From Neobacillus novalis NBRC 102450 (GTDB taxonomy: Bacteria > Bacillota > Bacilli > Bacillales > Cytobacillaceae), in assembly GCF_001591805.1 (NCBI RefSeq), contig NZ_BCVP01000016.1:1-64000 (forward strand): a DNA stretch of 64,000 nucleotides. The letters run 5' to 3'. The position numbers and the translations under genes are program-made. The notes under the pieces are model-generated. The model was not told where the DNA came from. It searched no databases and saw only the letters and a list, made by a program, of their open reading frames with translations. This document shows, one piece after another, positions 18,346-27,112 of the stretch (positions are counted from its first letter, which is position 1; each line of letters begins with the position of its first letter).

Positions 18346-18356
18346 TTGTCAGACGG
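18346..18356. promoter_or_regulatory. FadR/GntR-type operator, copy 1 (degenerate right half)
   Basis: TTGTCAGACGG matches the left arm of the palindrome TTGTCNGACAA found twice more in this region. It is a likely site for the GntR regulator encoded at 19960. Confidence 0.5.
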
Positions 18357-18377
18357 TACAATTTTTTAATTGATACT

Positions 18378-18388
18378 TTGTCTGACAA
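18378..18388. promoter_or_regulatory. FadR/GntR-type operator, copy 2
   Basis: TTGTCTGACAA is a perfect 11-bp palindrome around a single central base. Its TnGTC/GACnA arms fit operators of FCD-type GntR regulators. Confidence 0.6.
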
Positions 18389-18526
18389 TGTGACAAACAA
18401 ACAAGAAGTATTTCACTCCATCGAAATCTAACTAAACTAGCCATATAATATGACAAAATCTAACCTATAGCGAAGAGGACTTTGGATATTCTTAGGTATT
18501 CCACAGGCTTTATTTTATTTATTAAA

Positions 18527-18540
18527 TGTAAACGTTAACA
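18527..18540. promoter_or_regulatory. cre site (CcpA), full consensus match
   Basis: TGTAAACGTTAACA matches TGWAANCGNTNWCA at every position. It implies catabolite control of the mutase cluster by CcpA, as expected for a carbon-source pathway. Confidence 0.75.
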
Positions 18541-18556
18541 TTTCTACATAGTCACA

Positions 18557-18567
18557 TTGTCAGACAA
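18557..18567. promoter_or_regulatory. FadR/GntR-type operator, copy 3
   Basis: TTGTCAGACAA is a perfect palindrome around one base, 17 bases after the cre site. A further half-site-like ACATTGT follows. Confidence 0.6.
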
Positions 18568-18644
18568 ATAGACATTGTAAATAAGGATTTTCGAATAAAA
18601 CAATTTTTAACTCTGAAAAGTTTGAATAAGCTAGGAGGATAATA

Positions 18645-19844
18645 ATGGCAGTAGTACAAGATTTCGAGATCCATTCTCGTATCCGTGGTCTTCAAGAGCT
18701 ATTAAGACAAAATCATATCTTTGCAGTCCTTATTCAAAAGCCAAAAAATTTATATTACTACAGTGGTTCTGGACAGCCGGCTAATTTATGGGTTCCTGCT
18801 GAAGGGGATCCGATTCTTTTTTCGAGAAGAGCTTTTACCTTAACGAAAGAGGATTCCTCCATCCCTAATATTCAAATGGCCAATAGTTTTAGAGAAATGG
18901 TTCAGTATTTAAAAGAGGTGAATGGTTTCCCAGCTCCTACTCATTACATTGGCGTGGAAACCGATATTGTTCCCTATAACGTGATAAAAAAAATAAAAGA
19001 ATCTTTTTTGACAAGTAATATCAAAAATATCACGAATATCATCATGAACCAGAGGTTGATAAAGTCTGAGTATGAAATACAACAAATTCGCAATGCAGCC
19101 GTACTTTGGACGAAGGGTCATGAAGCCATTTTAAAGTCAGAACCTGTTGGGAAAAAGGAGTATGAATTAGCGGCATTAATGGAGTATGAAGCAAGGAGAA
19201 ATGGCGGTGATGGCTTCGTTTCGTTTCATCGATGGGACGGCTGTTTACCAGGGGGCGGGATTGTTGCTTCTCAGGAAAATTCTTGGATTGTCTCCGGTCA
19301 TGCAATGACGGTAACAGGAGTCGGTTTAAGTCCTGCCTTACCATGGGGTGCTTCCAATCGAACCTTACAAACAGGAGAAATGGTTGTCTTTGATTATGGT
19401 ATTTGTAAGGAGGCGTATCATTGCGATATGGCCAGAACCTATTCAATTGGTAAAGCGAATCCAAAGCAAATGGATCTTTGGAAAAGACTGGTTGAGGTTC
19501 ACCTACAAGTAATTGATCAGGTCAAGCCTGGTGTCACAGGTGCCCAGTTGTATTTTCATGCCTTAGAGATTGTTAGAAAAATCGGTTTAGAGGATTACTT
19601 TATGGGTGTTGAGAATGACCGAGGCGCATATATTGGACACTCCATTGGTTTGGAAATAGATGAATGGCCTGTGATTGGTCCGAAAGCTAATGAACCTTTA
19701 GAAGTGAATTCAATTATTACCCTTGAGCCCAAATTTATGATTCCTGAATTAGGGTCAGTCATGGTCGAGGATGATCTTTTAATAACGCCAAATGGATATG
19801 AAATCATTGGCTCAGTCGGTCATGAATTATTTGAAATTTCCTAA
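18645..19844 (+). CDS. M24-family metallopeptidase homologue (creatinase/Xaa-Pro peptidase fold)
   Basis: The 399-residue protein has a creatinase/prolidase N-terminal domain (about residues 1-140) and a pita-bread M24 domain. All five metal ligands are present: VVFDYG, HCDMART, GHSIGLE, ITLEPKF and MVEDDLL. It is probably an active metalloenzyme on an Xaa-Pro peptide or a related amide. It is the first gene behind the operator region of the mutase cluster, so its substrate may feed that pathway (for example a conjugate of the branched acid), but this is speculation. AGGAGG precedes the ATG. No signal peptide is seen. Confidence 0.75.
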   Translation: MAVVQDFEIHSRIRGLQELLRQNHIFAVLIQKPKNLYYYSGSGQPANLWVPAEGDPILFSRRAFTLTKEDSSIPNIQMANSFREMVQYLKEVNGFPAPTHYIGVETDIVPYNVIKKIKESFLTSNIKNITNIIMNQRLIKSEYEIQQIRNAAVLWTKGHEAILKSEPVGKKEYELAALMEYEARRNGGDGFVSFHRWDGCLPGGGIVASQENSWIVSGHAMTVTGVGLSPALPWGASNRTLQTGEMVVFDYGICKEAYHCDMARTYSIGKANPKQMDLWKRLVEVHLQVIDQVKPGVTGAQLYFHALEIVRKIGLEDYFMGVENDRGAYIGHSIGLEIDEWPVIGPKANEPLEVNSIITLEPKFMIPELGSVMVEDDLLITPNGYEIIGSVGHELFEIS

Positions 19845-19910
19845 TATTATTAAAAAATAGGAAGATTCCATTTCATTCATTATTGTAGGTTTATTCAATA
19901 TCACGGGTTG

Positions 19911-19940
19911 TAGTACCAAGTCTAGTACATATTGGTGCTA
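19911..19940. other. Dyad before the GntR regulator gene
   Basis: TAGTACCAA (19911-19919) and TTGGTGCTA (19932-19940) can pair with one wobble. It could be an autoregulatory operator or RNA hairpin in the 115-base gap before the regulator gene. No T-run follows, so termination is unlikely. Confidence 0.35.
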
Positions 19941-19959
19941 ACAAAATGGGGAGAATTTT

Positions 19960-20670
19960 ATGTTTAAAACCATAAAGAGTAAAAAAAAGTTTGAAGAAGT
20001 ATTGGATCAAATTAAGCACCTGCTCATTACTAAAAAGCTAAAGTTTGGACAAAAGCTTCCGAACGAAATTGAATTATCAGAATCGATGGGGATAAGCCGT
20101 TCCTCCCTTCGTGAAGCCTATAAAGTATTAAGTGTATTAGGCATTATTGAAGGTCGAGCAGGTGAAGGAACGATTATTAAAAAAGCAAAACCAGATAATT
20201 TAAAAAGTATTATGTCGCTCATTGCTGTTTCAAATGGTCTGGATACGCTTGAATTGTTTGAAGTCCGCACAATTATCGAATCTGCAGCCGCGGGACTAGC
20301 TGCAAGCAGAAGGTCGGATGCTGATTTAAAGGAGATTAAGAATATTTTAACAGAAATTGATCAGCAATACAGTAATGGCAATCCTGAAGCTGAGGCGTAT
20401 GGTGACTTTTTATTCCATCAGTCAATCGTGAGAGCCTCGAAGAATGGGATGTTAGTTATGTTTATGGAAGTCATCGCCGATTTATTAGGTGAGCAGATTA
20501 AAACAACAAGAAGAGAACTGGCTACTTCAAGGGAAGTTTTGGAATGCTTTCAGGAACAGCATTGGGGAATTTACGATGCAATGGAAGAAGGCAATTCGGA
20601 AAAGGTAAGACAACGAATTGAAGACCATTTTGATTATGCACAGAAACAATTAAAACAAAACCAATTTTAA
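19960..20670 (+). CDS. FadR-type GntR-family transcriptional regulator (FCD domain)
   Basis: The 236-residue protein has an N-terminal GntR winged helix (LITKKLKFGQKLPNEIELSE, then ESMGISRSSLREAYKVL; residues about 12-75). An all-helical FCD ligand domain follows with the metal-ligand-like D/H pattern (DFLFHQSIV, EDHFDYAQ). FCD regulators bind organic acids and typically repress the adjacent catabolic genes. The TTGTCNGACAA palindromes at 18346-18567 and the related one at 27346 are its likely operators. It lies between the M24 gene and the mutase genes in the same direction. Confidence 0.85.
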   Translation: MFKTIKSKKKFEEVLDQIKHLLITKKLKFGQKLPNEIELSESMGISRSSLREAYKVLSVLGIIEGRAGEGTIIKKAKPDNLKSIMSLIAVSNGLDTLELFEVRTIIESAAAGLAASRRSDADLKEIKNILTEIDQQYSNGNPEAEAYGDFLFHQSIVRASKNGMLVMFMEVIADLLGEQIKTTRRELATSREVLECFQEQHWGIYDAMEEGNSEKVRQRIEDHFDYAQKQLKQNQF

Positions 20671-20701
20671 AAAACGGTCAATATTTTAGGAGGTGATTCA
20701 C

Positions 20702-21667
20702 ATGGTGAGTTTGTCTGATGAATTGATTGAGAAATTTGACCAAAAAGATGAAGTTGTTCTTGGTAAATTACTTAAGGAAGTCGAAAATCAAACGGAACTA
20801 GGCTTTGAGCTTTTAAAGCATAAAGCCTTCCAAAAAGGAAAAGCACATATCGTAGGAATCACAGGCCCACCTGGTTCTGGTAAAAGTACTCTGGTAGGGA
20901 AAATTTGTAAGTCGTTAGCTCAAAAGGGACTGAAGATTGGAGTTGTTTGCATCGATCCGACAAGCCCATTTACTAAAGGTGCCTTACTTGGAGACAGGGT
21001 TCGGATGCAAGAGCTAGCTAAGTACCCCAATATTTTTATTAAAAGCTTAGCTACCAGAGGAAACTTAGGTGGATTAGCGGGATCGACGGCAGATGTGGTT
21101 CAAGTTCTTGATGCATTTGACAAAGATATTATTTTACTGGAAACGGTTGGTGTAGGTCAGGCGGAATTTGATGTATTGGATATATCAGACACGGTGGTAC
21201 TGGTGAATGTCCCTGGGCTTGGTGATTCGCTTCAAACCTTAAAGGCAGGAATTATGGAAATTGCTGACTTGTATGTCATCAACCAATCTGACCGCCCAGG
21301 AGCTGATGAAAGTGTAAAGGACTTGAGGATGATGGTGAATGAATCTAAAAAGGAGGATTGGAAGCCACCGATTCTAAAGACAATTGCCACCCAGCAAGAG
21401 GGGGTAGAGGAATTAATTGATCAGATTCATAGACATAAAAGCTTTTTAAGAAATTCAGGTCAATGGGCGAAAATAAGACAAAATCGTCACATGAAACGAT
21501 TAAGGGGTGTAACGAACAGTTACATTACTGAGATAGTGGAAAATACTATGAGGAATGATCCTTTGATTCAAAAAAGGATTGAAGAAGTAAAAAGGGGAGA
21601 AATTGATCCATTTACTGTATCCAATGAAATTATTAGGCACCTTTTTCAAAAACAATTAACCCTATAG
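20702..21667 (+). CDS. meaB: MeaB/ArgK-family P-loop GTPase, mutase chaperone
   Basis: The 321-residue protein has Walker A GPPGSGKST, the DP-T-S-P-F and GALLGDRVRM switch region, ETVGVGQAE (Walker B-like) and NQSD as guanine-specificity motif. MeaB-type GTPases gate cofactor loading and repair of B12-dependent acyl-CoA mutases. ATG 20702 follows TAGGAGGTGA, so a GTG nine bases upstream is not used. The gene lies 10 bases before the mutase large-subunit gene, which identifies its client. Confidence 0.88.
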   Translation: MVSLSDELIEKFDQKDEVVLGKLLKEVENQTELGFELLKHKAFQKGKAHIVGITGPPGSGKSTLVGKICKSLAQKGLKIGVVCIDPTSPFTKGALLGDRVRMQELAKYPNIFIKSLATRGNLGGLAGSTADVVQVLDAFDKDIILLETVGVGQAEFDVLDISDTVVLVNVPGLGDSLQTLKAGIMEIADLYVINQSDRPGADESVKDLRMMVNESKKEDWKPPILKTIATQQEGVEELIDQIHRHKSFLRNSGQWAKIRQNRHMKRLRGVTNSYITEIVENTMRNDPLIQKRIEEVKRGEIDPFTVSNEIIRHLFQKQLTL

Positions 21668-21677
21668 GAGGATAAAA

Positions 21678-23384
21678 ATGACAAACACAAAGGTAGAGCA
21701 AGATAAGAAGTTATTTGATCAAGAAGTGATTCAAGAGATTGAGGAGCAAAAAAATCGTTGGAAGGAAAATACAGTTAAAGGAAAGGAAGGCGAGGAACAA
21801 TACTTTTCGGATTCTGGGATTCCTATTAATCTATTATATACTCCAGATGATGTGAAGGATCTTGATTATTTAAAGGATATTGGTTTATCTGGTGAAGCTC
21901 CTTATGTTCGTGGAGTCTATCCAAATATGTACCGCGGCCGTTTATTTACCGTTCGTCAAATTGCTGGTTATGGGACACCAGAAGATACGAACGAGCGCTT
22001 CAAATTTCTATTAAAAAATGGTGCAACTGGAACCAGTGTTGTACTGGATCTCCCAACGATTCGCGGCTATAGCTCTGATGATCCAGAAGCAGAAGGTCAT
22101 GTGGGAGCAGCGGGGGTAGCGATTGACTCAATTGAAGATATCGAAGCCTTATATGATGGTATTCCAATCGATGAAATTTCTAGTAATATCGTTACTCACT
22201 TACCTAGTACAACGGTAGTGTTGATGGCGATGTTTGCGGCGATGGCCGAAAAGAAAGGAATTCCATTAGAAAAATTATCAGGGACAAACCAAAATGATTT
22301 CTTAATGGAAACAGCAATTGGTAGTTCATTAGAGGTACTACCACCGAAAGCTTCCTTTAGATTACAATGTGATGCCATTGAGTATGCAAGTAAAAACTTA
22401 CCTAGATGGAACCCGGTCAGCTATAACGGATATAACTTACGCGAAGCAGGAACAACTGCTGTGCAAGAAGTAGCTTGTGCGATTGCCAATGCGATTGCTA
22501 CTTCCGAAGAGTTGATTCGAAGAGGAAATAAAATTGATGATTTCGCGAAACGACTCTCCTTCTTCTGGAACTTATTCAATGACTTTTTTGAAGAGATTGC
22601 AAAATGTAGAGCTTCTAGACTTGTCTGGCATGAGGTAATGAAGGATCGCTTTGACGCACAGCATCCGAAGTCCCATTTAATGCGTTTCCATGTACAAACT
22701 GCTGGAATTACATTAACCAAAGTTGAACCATTAAACAATATTGCACGTTCTGCTATTCAAGGTCTTGCAGCCGTACTTGGTGGAGCTCAGTCGTTGCATG
22801 TCGATTCTTATGATGAGGCATATTCTGCTCCAACTGAAGAATCTGCATTGATTTCCATTCGAACTCAGCAAATTATTCAGGCAGAAACCAATGTTGTTAA
22901 TACGGTTGACCCACTTGCAGGTTCATATTTCGTCGAAAATTTAACGCAGGAAATGGCAAAACGGATTCGCGAGTATATTGCTCTTATTGAGGATAAGGGT
23001 GGACTCGTTAATTGCGTTGAAAGCGGATGGTTACATCGTGAAATTTCGGACTTTGCTTACAGTATGCAAAAGGATATTGAAAGCGGCAAGCAAAAAATTG
23101 TTGGTTTGAACTACTTCCCAACGGAAAATAATTCAACAAAAATTCCGGTGTTCAGATACCCAGAGGCCGCGGAGACAATCCAAAAGGAAAAATTACAGAA
23201 ATTATATGCTAAGCGGGATTCAGCAAAGGTAGAAGAAACTTTAAATATCCTCCGCCAAAAATGCCATGAGGATGAAAATTTACTGCCATACATTAAAGAT
23301 TGTGTATTAGAATATGCAACATTAGGTGAAATTGAGGAAGTATTCCGTGAAGAATTTGGACTATGGCAATTCCCACTAGCTTAA
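21678..23384 (+). CDS. hcmA: B12-dependent acyl-CoA mutase large subunit, 2-hydroxyisobutyryl-CoA mutase type (HcmA/RCM-like)
   Basis: The 568-residue protein is the catalytic TIM-barrel subunit without a B12 domain (methylmalonyl-CoA mutases are normally longer or have a fused B12 domain). The substrate-site motif reads TVRQIAGYGTPEDTNERF. Ile95 sits where methylmalonyl-CoA mutase has Tyr89 and isobutyryl-CoA mutase has Phe. At the position of Asp117 in Aquincola HcmA the sequence has Val122 (TSVVLDLPT). The carboxylate-binding Arg207 of methylmalonyl-CoA mutase falls at Gly215 by my alignment. The Ile/Val pair is reported for the Kyrpidia tusciae enzyme that interconverts (R)-3-hydroxybutyryl-CoA and 2-hydroxyisobutyryl-CoA. 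Pivalyl-CoA is an alternative substrate. Automated naming as methylmalonyl-CoA mutase would be misleading. Confidence 0.75.
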   Translation: MTNTKVEQDKKLFDQEVIQEIEEQKNRWKENTVKGKEGEEQYFSDSGIPINLLYTPDDVKDLDYLKDIGLSGEAPYVRGVYPNMYRGRLFTVRQIAGYGTPEDTNERFKFLLKNGATGTSVVLDLPTIRGYSSDDPEAEGHVGAAGVAIDSIEDIEALYDGIPIDEISSNIVTHLPSTTVVLMAMFAAMAEKKGIPLEKLSGTNQNDFLMETAIGSSLEVLPPKASFRLQCDAIEYASKNLPRWNPVSYNGYNLREAGTTAVQEVACAIANAIATSEELIRRGNKIDDFAKRLSFFWNLFNDFFEEIAKCRASRLVWHEVMKDRFDAQHPKSHLMRFHVQTAGITLTKVEPLNNIARSAIQGLAAVLGGAQSLHVDSYDEAYSAPTEESALISIRTQQIIQAETNVVNTVDPLAGSYFVENLTQEMAKRIREYIALIEDKGGLVNCVESGWLHREISDFAYSMQKDIESGKQKIVGLNYFPTENNSTKIPVFRYPEAAETIQKEKLQKLYAKRDSAKVEETLNILRQKCHEDENLLPYIKDCVLEYATLGEIEEVFREEFGLWQFPLA

Positions 23385-23471
23385 TTTGGAAGGCGCCTGG
23401 GCGAATTCAGGTAATTTCCCTTAGACAGTTTTGTCTTTTGGTTTGTAATTAATAAAGGAGGATGTGTTTAT

Positions 23472-23864
23472 ATGCAGATTAAGGTTGTTATGGCAAAGTT
23501 GGGGTTGGATATTCATTGGCGTGGAGCGTTGGTTGTGTCAAGGATGTTACGGGATGAAGGGATGGAAGTGGTCTATTTAGGGAATCAATTTCCTGAGCAA
23601 ATTGTCGATGCAGCTATTCAGGAAGGCGCAGATGTGATTGGTTTAAGCACTTTAGGTGGAAACCATTTAACATTGGGGCCAAAGGTTGTTGAAATTATGA
23701 AGGCAAAAGGAATGGATTCTTTAGTTATTATGGGCGGCGTCATTCCTGAGGATGATTTCCCATTACTGAAAGAAGCAGGGATTGCTGAAATATTTGGCCC
23801 AGAAACAAGAATTGAAGAGATGGCAAACTTTATCAGAGCAAGAGTAAAAACAGAGATAGCTTAA
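23472..23864 (+). CDS. hcmB: B12-binding small subunit of the acyl-CoA mutase (HcmB-like)
   Basis: The 130-residue flavodoxin-like protein has the full base-off/His-on cobalamin motif: DIHWRG with His15 as lower ligand, LSTLGG (SxL) and IMGGVIP (GG). A separate B12 subunit of this length is the arrangement of 2-hydroxyisobutyryl- and isobutyryl-CoA mutases, whereas methylmalonyl-CoA mutases usually carry this domain fused. AAGGAGG precedes the ATG. It lies 87 bases after the large-subunit gene. Confidence 0.88.
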   Translation: MQIKVVMAKLGLDIHWRGALVVSRMLRDEGMEVVYLGNQFPEQIVDAAIQEGADVIGLSTLGGNHLTLGPKVVEIMKAKGMDSLVIMGGVIPEDDFPLLKEAGIAEIFGPETRIEEMANFIRARVKTEIA

Positions 23865-23959
23865 AAAAGGTAGGGGTGATGTAGGAAAATCTCCTCATTG
23901 CCTTCCTTTTCATCAAGAAAAATTTGCTTTCAGATAGAAATTAAGAAACGGAGGATAGA

Positions 23960-25354
23960 ATGATGTTGAAAACTTCACTCAAGCAGCAGTGGCCACCCAA
24001 ATATGATCTTCAATACCAACCAGACGTTAACGAGAAATATTGGTATAAAGATATTGAAACAGCCTCAAAAGAGGATTTAGATGAGCTCATTCTTTTTAAA
24101 GTTAAAAATGTTATGAAATATGCCTATGAGCACTCGGGATTCTATCAACGGAAATGGAGCAAAGTTGGCCTTCATCCCAATGATATTAATAGTTTAAAAG
24201 ATTTTGAACAGGTTCCAATTACGACAAAGGCAGAAGTTAGGGAGGATTTAGAAGAGTATGCCCCTTTTGGATCGAATGTGTGTATTCCCTATTCAGACGT
24301 TCATCGAATTCATGGAACGTCTGGGACAACCGGTAAACCAACCGTCTTTTCGTTTGGAAAAGAAGATTGGGAAAGAATTGCCCATCAACACGCGAGAATA
24401 ATGTGGAGCTTTGGGATGAGACCAAGTGATTTGATGTTTATTGCATCCCCGCTTAGTCTTTATATCGGTAGCTGGGGAGCTTTAATTGGGGCTGAAAGAC
24501 TTGGTGCAAAAACCTTCCCATTTGGTGCTGGGCAAGCTGGTCAAACAGAAAAAGCAGTTTCTTGGTTGAAGGAAGTAAAACCAACTGTTTTTTATGGAAC
24601 TCCCTCCTACGCGTTATACCTTGCAGAAAAAGCTGTCGAATTGGGCGTAGACCCGAAGGAGTTTGGGTTCCGGATTCTATTTTTCTCAGGCGAGCCAGGA
24701 GCTGGTGTTCCTTCTACAAAGAAGAAAATTGAAGATCTCTTTGGAGGTATTTGTATTGACTCAGGTACAATGGCTGAAGCAACACCTTGGATGAGTAACA
24801 CTGAATGTGAGCATCGTACCGGTGTCCATTTATGGCAGGATGTTGTTTATACAGAGGTCGTTGATCAACATAGTAAAGCTCGTGTTCCTTATGGTCAAGA
24901 AGGGGTTCCAGTCTATACGCCTTTGGAACGAACATCACAACCAGTTATTCGCTACTGGTCAGGAGATTTAACGACTTGGACCGATGAACCTTGTCAGTGT
25001 GGGCGTGTTTATCCTCGTTTGCCAAAAGGTATTTACGGTAGAATCGATGATATGGTTACGGTTCGAGGGGTTAACGTTTATGCTAGTTTAATTGAGAATG
25101 TTGTTCGAAGGATCGAAGGACTCGGTGAAGAGTTTGTTATGGTCGTCACTAGAGAAAAAATTATGGATGAAGTGACAGTACAATGTGAAACTGTAGGCTC
25201 TAGAGATGAAAACGAATTAAGACAACAAATTTCAAAGGAACTTAAAAGAGAAACAGGCGTTACATTTGTTGTTGAATTACTTCCTCTAGGGACACTAGAA
25301 CGAACACAATTTAAGGCTAAACGTGTAATTGATAAGCGTAATTTTAAGGAATAG
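23960..25354 (+). CDS. AMP-forming acyl-CoA ligase, phenylacetate-CoA ligase (PaaK) family; candidate 2-hydroxyisobutyrate-CoA ligase
   Basis: The 464-residue protein has the adenylation motif HGTSGTTGKPT, RYWSGDL, the hinge GRIDDMVTVRGVNVYAS and a C-terminal Lys-rich segment RTQFKAKRV. PaaK-type ligases activate small aromatic or branched acids via an acyl-AMP. No phenylacetate genes are nearby. The position directly after the mutase subunits suggests it makes the mutase substrate. In Aquincola tertiaricarbonis a dedicated ligase for 2-hydroxyisobutyrate is encoded beside hcmA and hcmB. Two adjacent ATGs (23960, 23963) follow GGAGG; either may be used. Confidence 0.75.
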   Translation: MMLKTSLKQQWPPKYDLQYQPDVNEKYWYKDIETASKEDLDELILFKVKNVMKYAYEHSGFYQRKWSKVGLHPNDINSLKDFEQVPITTKAEVREDLEEYAPFGSNVCIPYSDVHRIHGTSGTTGKPTVFSFGKEDWERIAHQHARIMWSFGMRPSDLMFIASPLSLYIGSWGALIGAERLGAKTFPFGAGQAGQTEKAVSWLKEVKPTVFYGTPSYALYLAEKAVELGVDPKEFGFRILFFSGEPGAGVPSTKKKIEDLFGGICIDSGTMAEATPWMSNTECEHRTGVHLWQDVVYTEVVDQHSKARVPYGQEGVPVYTPLERTSQPVIRYWSGDLTTWTDEPCQCGRVYPRLPKGIYGRIDDMVTVRGVNVYASLIENVVRRIEGLGEEFVMVVTREKIMDEVTVQCETVGSRDENELRQQISKELKRETGVTFVVELLPLGTLERTQFKAKRVIDKRNFKE

Positions 25355-25421
25355 GAAAGAGAATTGAAGGTAGGTATATCAATCAATCGCTCGCTTCACT
25401 ACAGGAAGGGGATGTATTTTT

Positions 25422-26159
25422 TTGAAATTAAAAGGAAAAGTGGCACTAATTACTGGTGGTGCAAATGGAATTGGTAAAGTAACAGCTAACATGTTCCTAC
25501 AAGAGGGAGCAACAGTAGTAATCAGTGATTATAACGCTGAAGCAGGTGAAAAGGCATTAAGTGAGTTTAATCACCATGAAAATGTCACCTTTATTCGTTC
25601 TGATGTTACGAATACTGAACAAGTAAATGCGATGGTTCAAAGTATACTAGAATCTCACGGAAAGATAGACATTTTGATTAATAATGCAGGTATAACAATT
25701 GATGGGTTCTTAACAAAAATGGAGGAAGAAGCCTGGGATAAAGTCGTTGCCGTCAATTTATCTGGTGTATTCAAATGTACGAAAGTGGTTGCGGCGGCAA
25801 TGGTCGAAAATGGGTATGGTGTTATTCTTAATGCTTCATCAGTAGTAGGAATACATGGGAATATTGGCCAAACTAATTATGCTGCTACAAAAGCAGGTGT
25901 AATTGGACTTACAAAAAGCTGGGCAAAAGAATTTGGTCCTAAAGGTATCCGGGTAAATGCAGTAGCACCAGGGTTTGTTGTGACAGATATGACTGCTAAA
26001 GTACCACAAAAAGTTTTAGATAAAATGGAGGCACAAACTCCACTCCGGAAGCTTGGGAGGCCTGAGGATATTGCAGCTGCATACCTTTTCCTAGCTTCCG
26101 ATGATGCTAGCTTCATAAACGGAACGATACTCAGTGTTGATGGAGGACTTGTAATTTAA
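25422..26159 (+). CDS. Short-chain dehydrogenase/reductase, FabG/PhaB-like; candidate (R)-3-hydroxybutyryl-CoA dehydrogenase
   Basis: The 245-residue protein has the Rossmann motif TGGANGIG, NNAG, catalytic Ser in NASSVVG and YxxxK (NYAATK). The C-terminal SVDGGLVI is typical of FabG/PhaB-like enzymes. TTG at 25422 is the only start that keeps the conserved N-terminus MKLKGKVALITGG; GGAAGGGG lies about ten bases upstream. PhaB-type enzymes interconvert acetoacetyl-CoA and (R)-3-hydroxybutyryl-CoA, the product expected from an R-specific mutase, so this gene would close the pathway to central metabolism. The exact substrate is inferred from context. Confidence 0.75.
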   Translation: MKLKGKVALITGGANGIGKVTANMFLQEGATVVISDYNAEAGEKALSEFNHHENVTFIRSDVTNTEQVNAMVQSILESHGKIDILINNAGITIDGFLTKMEEEAWDKVVAVNLSGVFKCTKVVAAAMVENGYGVILNASSVVGIHGNIGQTNYAATKAGVIGLTKSWAKEFGPKGIRVNAVAPGFVVTDMTAKVPQKVLDKMEAQTPLRKLGRPEDIAAAYLFLASDDASFINGTILSVDGGLVI

Positions 26160-26212
26160 GAGTCGTTTAAAAAGCAATAACCAATGAAACGCAATACTGG
26201 ATGTGAATTAAA

Positions 26213-27112
26213 TTGTTAATCAATGTTATCTTCCCAGTCATTCTAGTTATGGTTATTGGTTTCCTATTTGGAAAGTACAGCAAAGTGAATCCCAGTCCCA
26301 TTTCCAAATTTGCCATAACCATCTTAAGTCCAGCACTTATCTTTAGTTTTTTAGCAAGAAGTTCAATATCATCTTCGGAAATGTTTATGATTATTATTTC
26401 TGTAGTGGTCTTCACTTTGCTAATGATCGTTATTACCTATGTAATTATCAAATGGACAGGGAATGAAAGAATATTAAGCCCTTCCTTACTTGCAACGGTA
26501 TTTCCTAACACGGGTAATTTTGGTTTACCTGTCATTTTATTAGCTTATGGAAATGAAGCTTTTACGTTAGCGGTTGTTATTGTTGTCATCAATTTTATTT
26601 TGATGTACACATTAGGAGTCTATTTTGCCTCAATGCAAGGTAACAATTGGAGAAAGGCACTTCGGCAACTATTATTTTTACCAACCACTTATGCAACTGT
26701 TCTAGCTATTTTGGTTCAACTATTTCATATCCCGATCCCTGAATCTTTCTATCAACCTATAAAAATGATAGGTGATTCTATGATTCCAATCGCTATGCTA
26801 ATGCTCGGGATTCAATTATCTAGAACTGAATTAAAAGGGAGTTTGGGAGTAACCTTTGTCTCCAGTGGGATAAAAATCATCATCGCACCATTGGTTATTT
26901 TTTTGATTGTCGTTGTATCAGGAATCGAGGGGACGCTTGCAAAGGTATTAATTATTCAAAATGCAATGCCAACTGCTGTGATTATGACTCTCATTGCCGC
27001 AGAATATAAGGCAAATGCGGAAATGGTAGCCAATGTAACACTAGTAACAACTATACTTAGCTTTTTTTCGATTACAGGTTTATTGTACCTTTTGGAGTTG
27101 TATTTTGTGTAA
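26213..27112 (+). CDS. AEC-family (auxin efflux carrier type) transporter
   Basis: The 299-residue membrane protein has about ten hydrophobic segments and the AEC motifs PNTGNFGLPV and LIIQNAMPTAV. Bacterial AEC members move organic anions such as malate, malonate or lactate. A TTG at 26213 preceded by GGATGTG is used; no better ATG keeps the first helix. It follows the dehydrogenase by 53 bases, so it probably belongs to the same transcript and carries a substrate or product of the pathway. Confidence 0.75.
   Translation: MLINVIFPVILVMVIGFLFGKYSKVNPSPISKFAITILSPALIFSFLARSSISSSEMFMIIISVVVFTLLMIVITYVIIKWTGNERILSPSLLATVFPNTGNFGLPVILLAYGNEAFTLAVVIVVINFILMYTLGVYFASMQGNNWRKALRQLLFLPTTYATVLAILVQLFHIPIPESFYQPIKMIGDSMIPIAMLMLGIQLSRTELKGSLGVTFVSSGIKIIIAPLVIFLIVVVSGIEGTLAKVLIIQNAMPTAVIMTLIAAEYKANAEMVANVTLVTTILSFFSITGLLYLLELYFV

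Noticed and set aside
21678-23864. Methylmalonyl-CoA mutase as the name for the two mutase subunits
   Set aside because: The Tyr and Arg that define methylmalonyl-CoA specificity are absent and the B12 domain is a separate short subunit; no epimerase or propionate genes are nearby.
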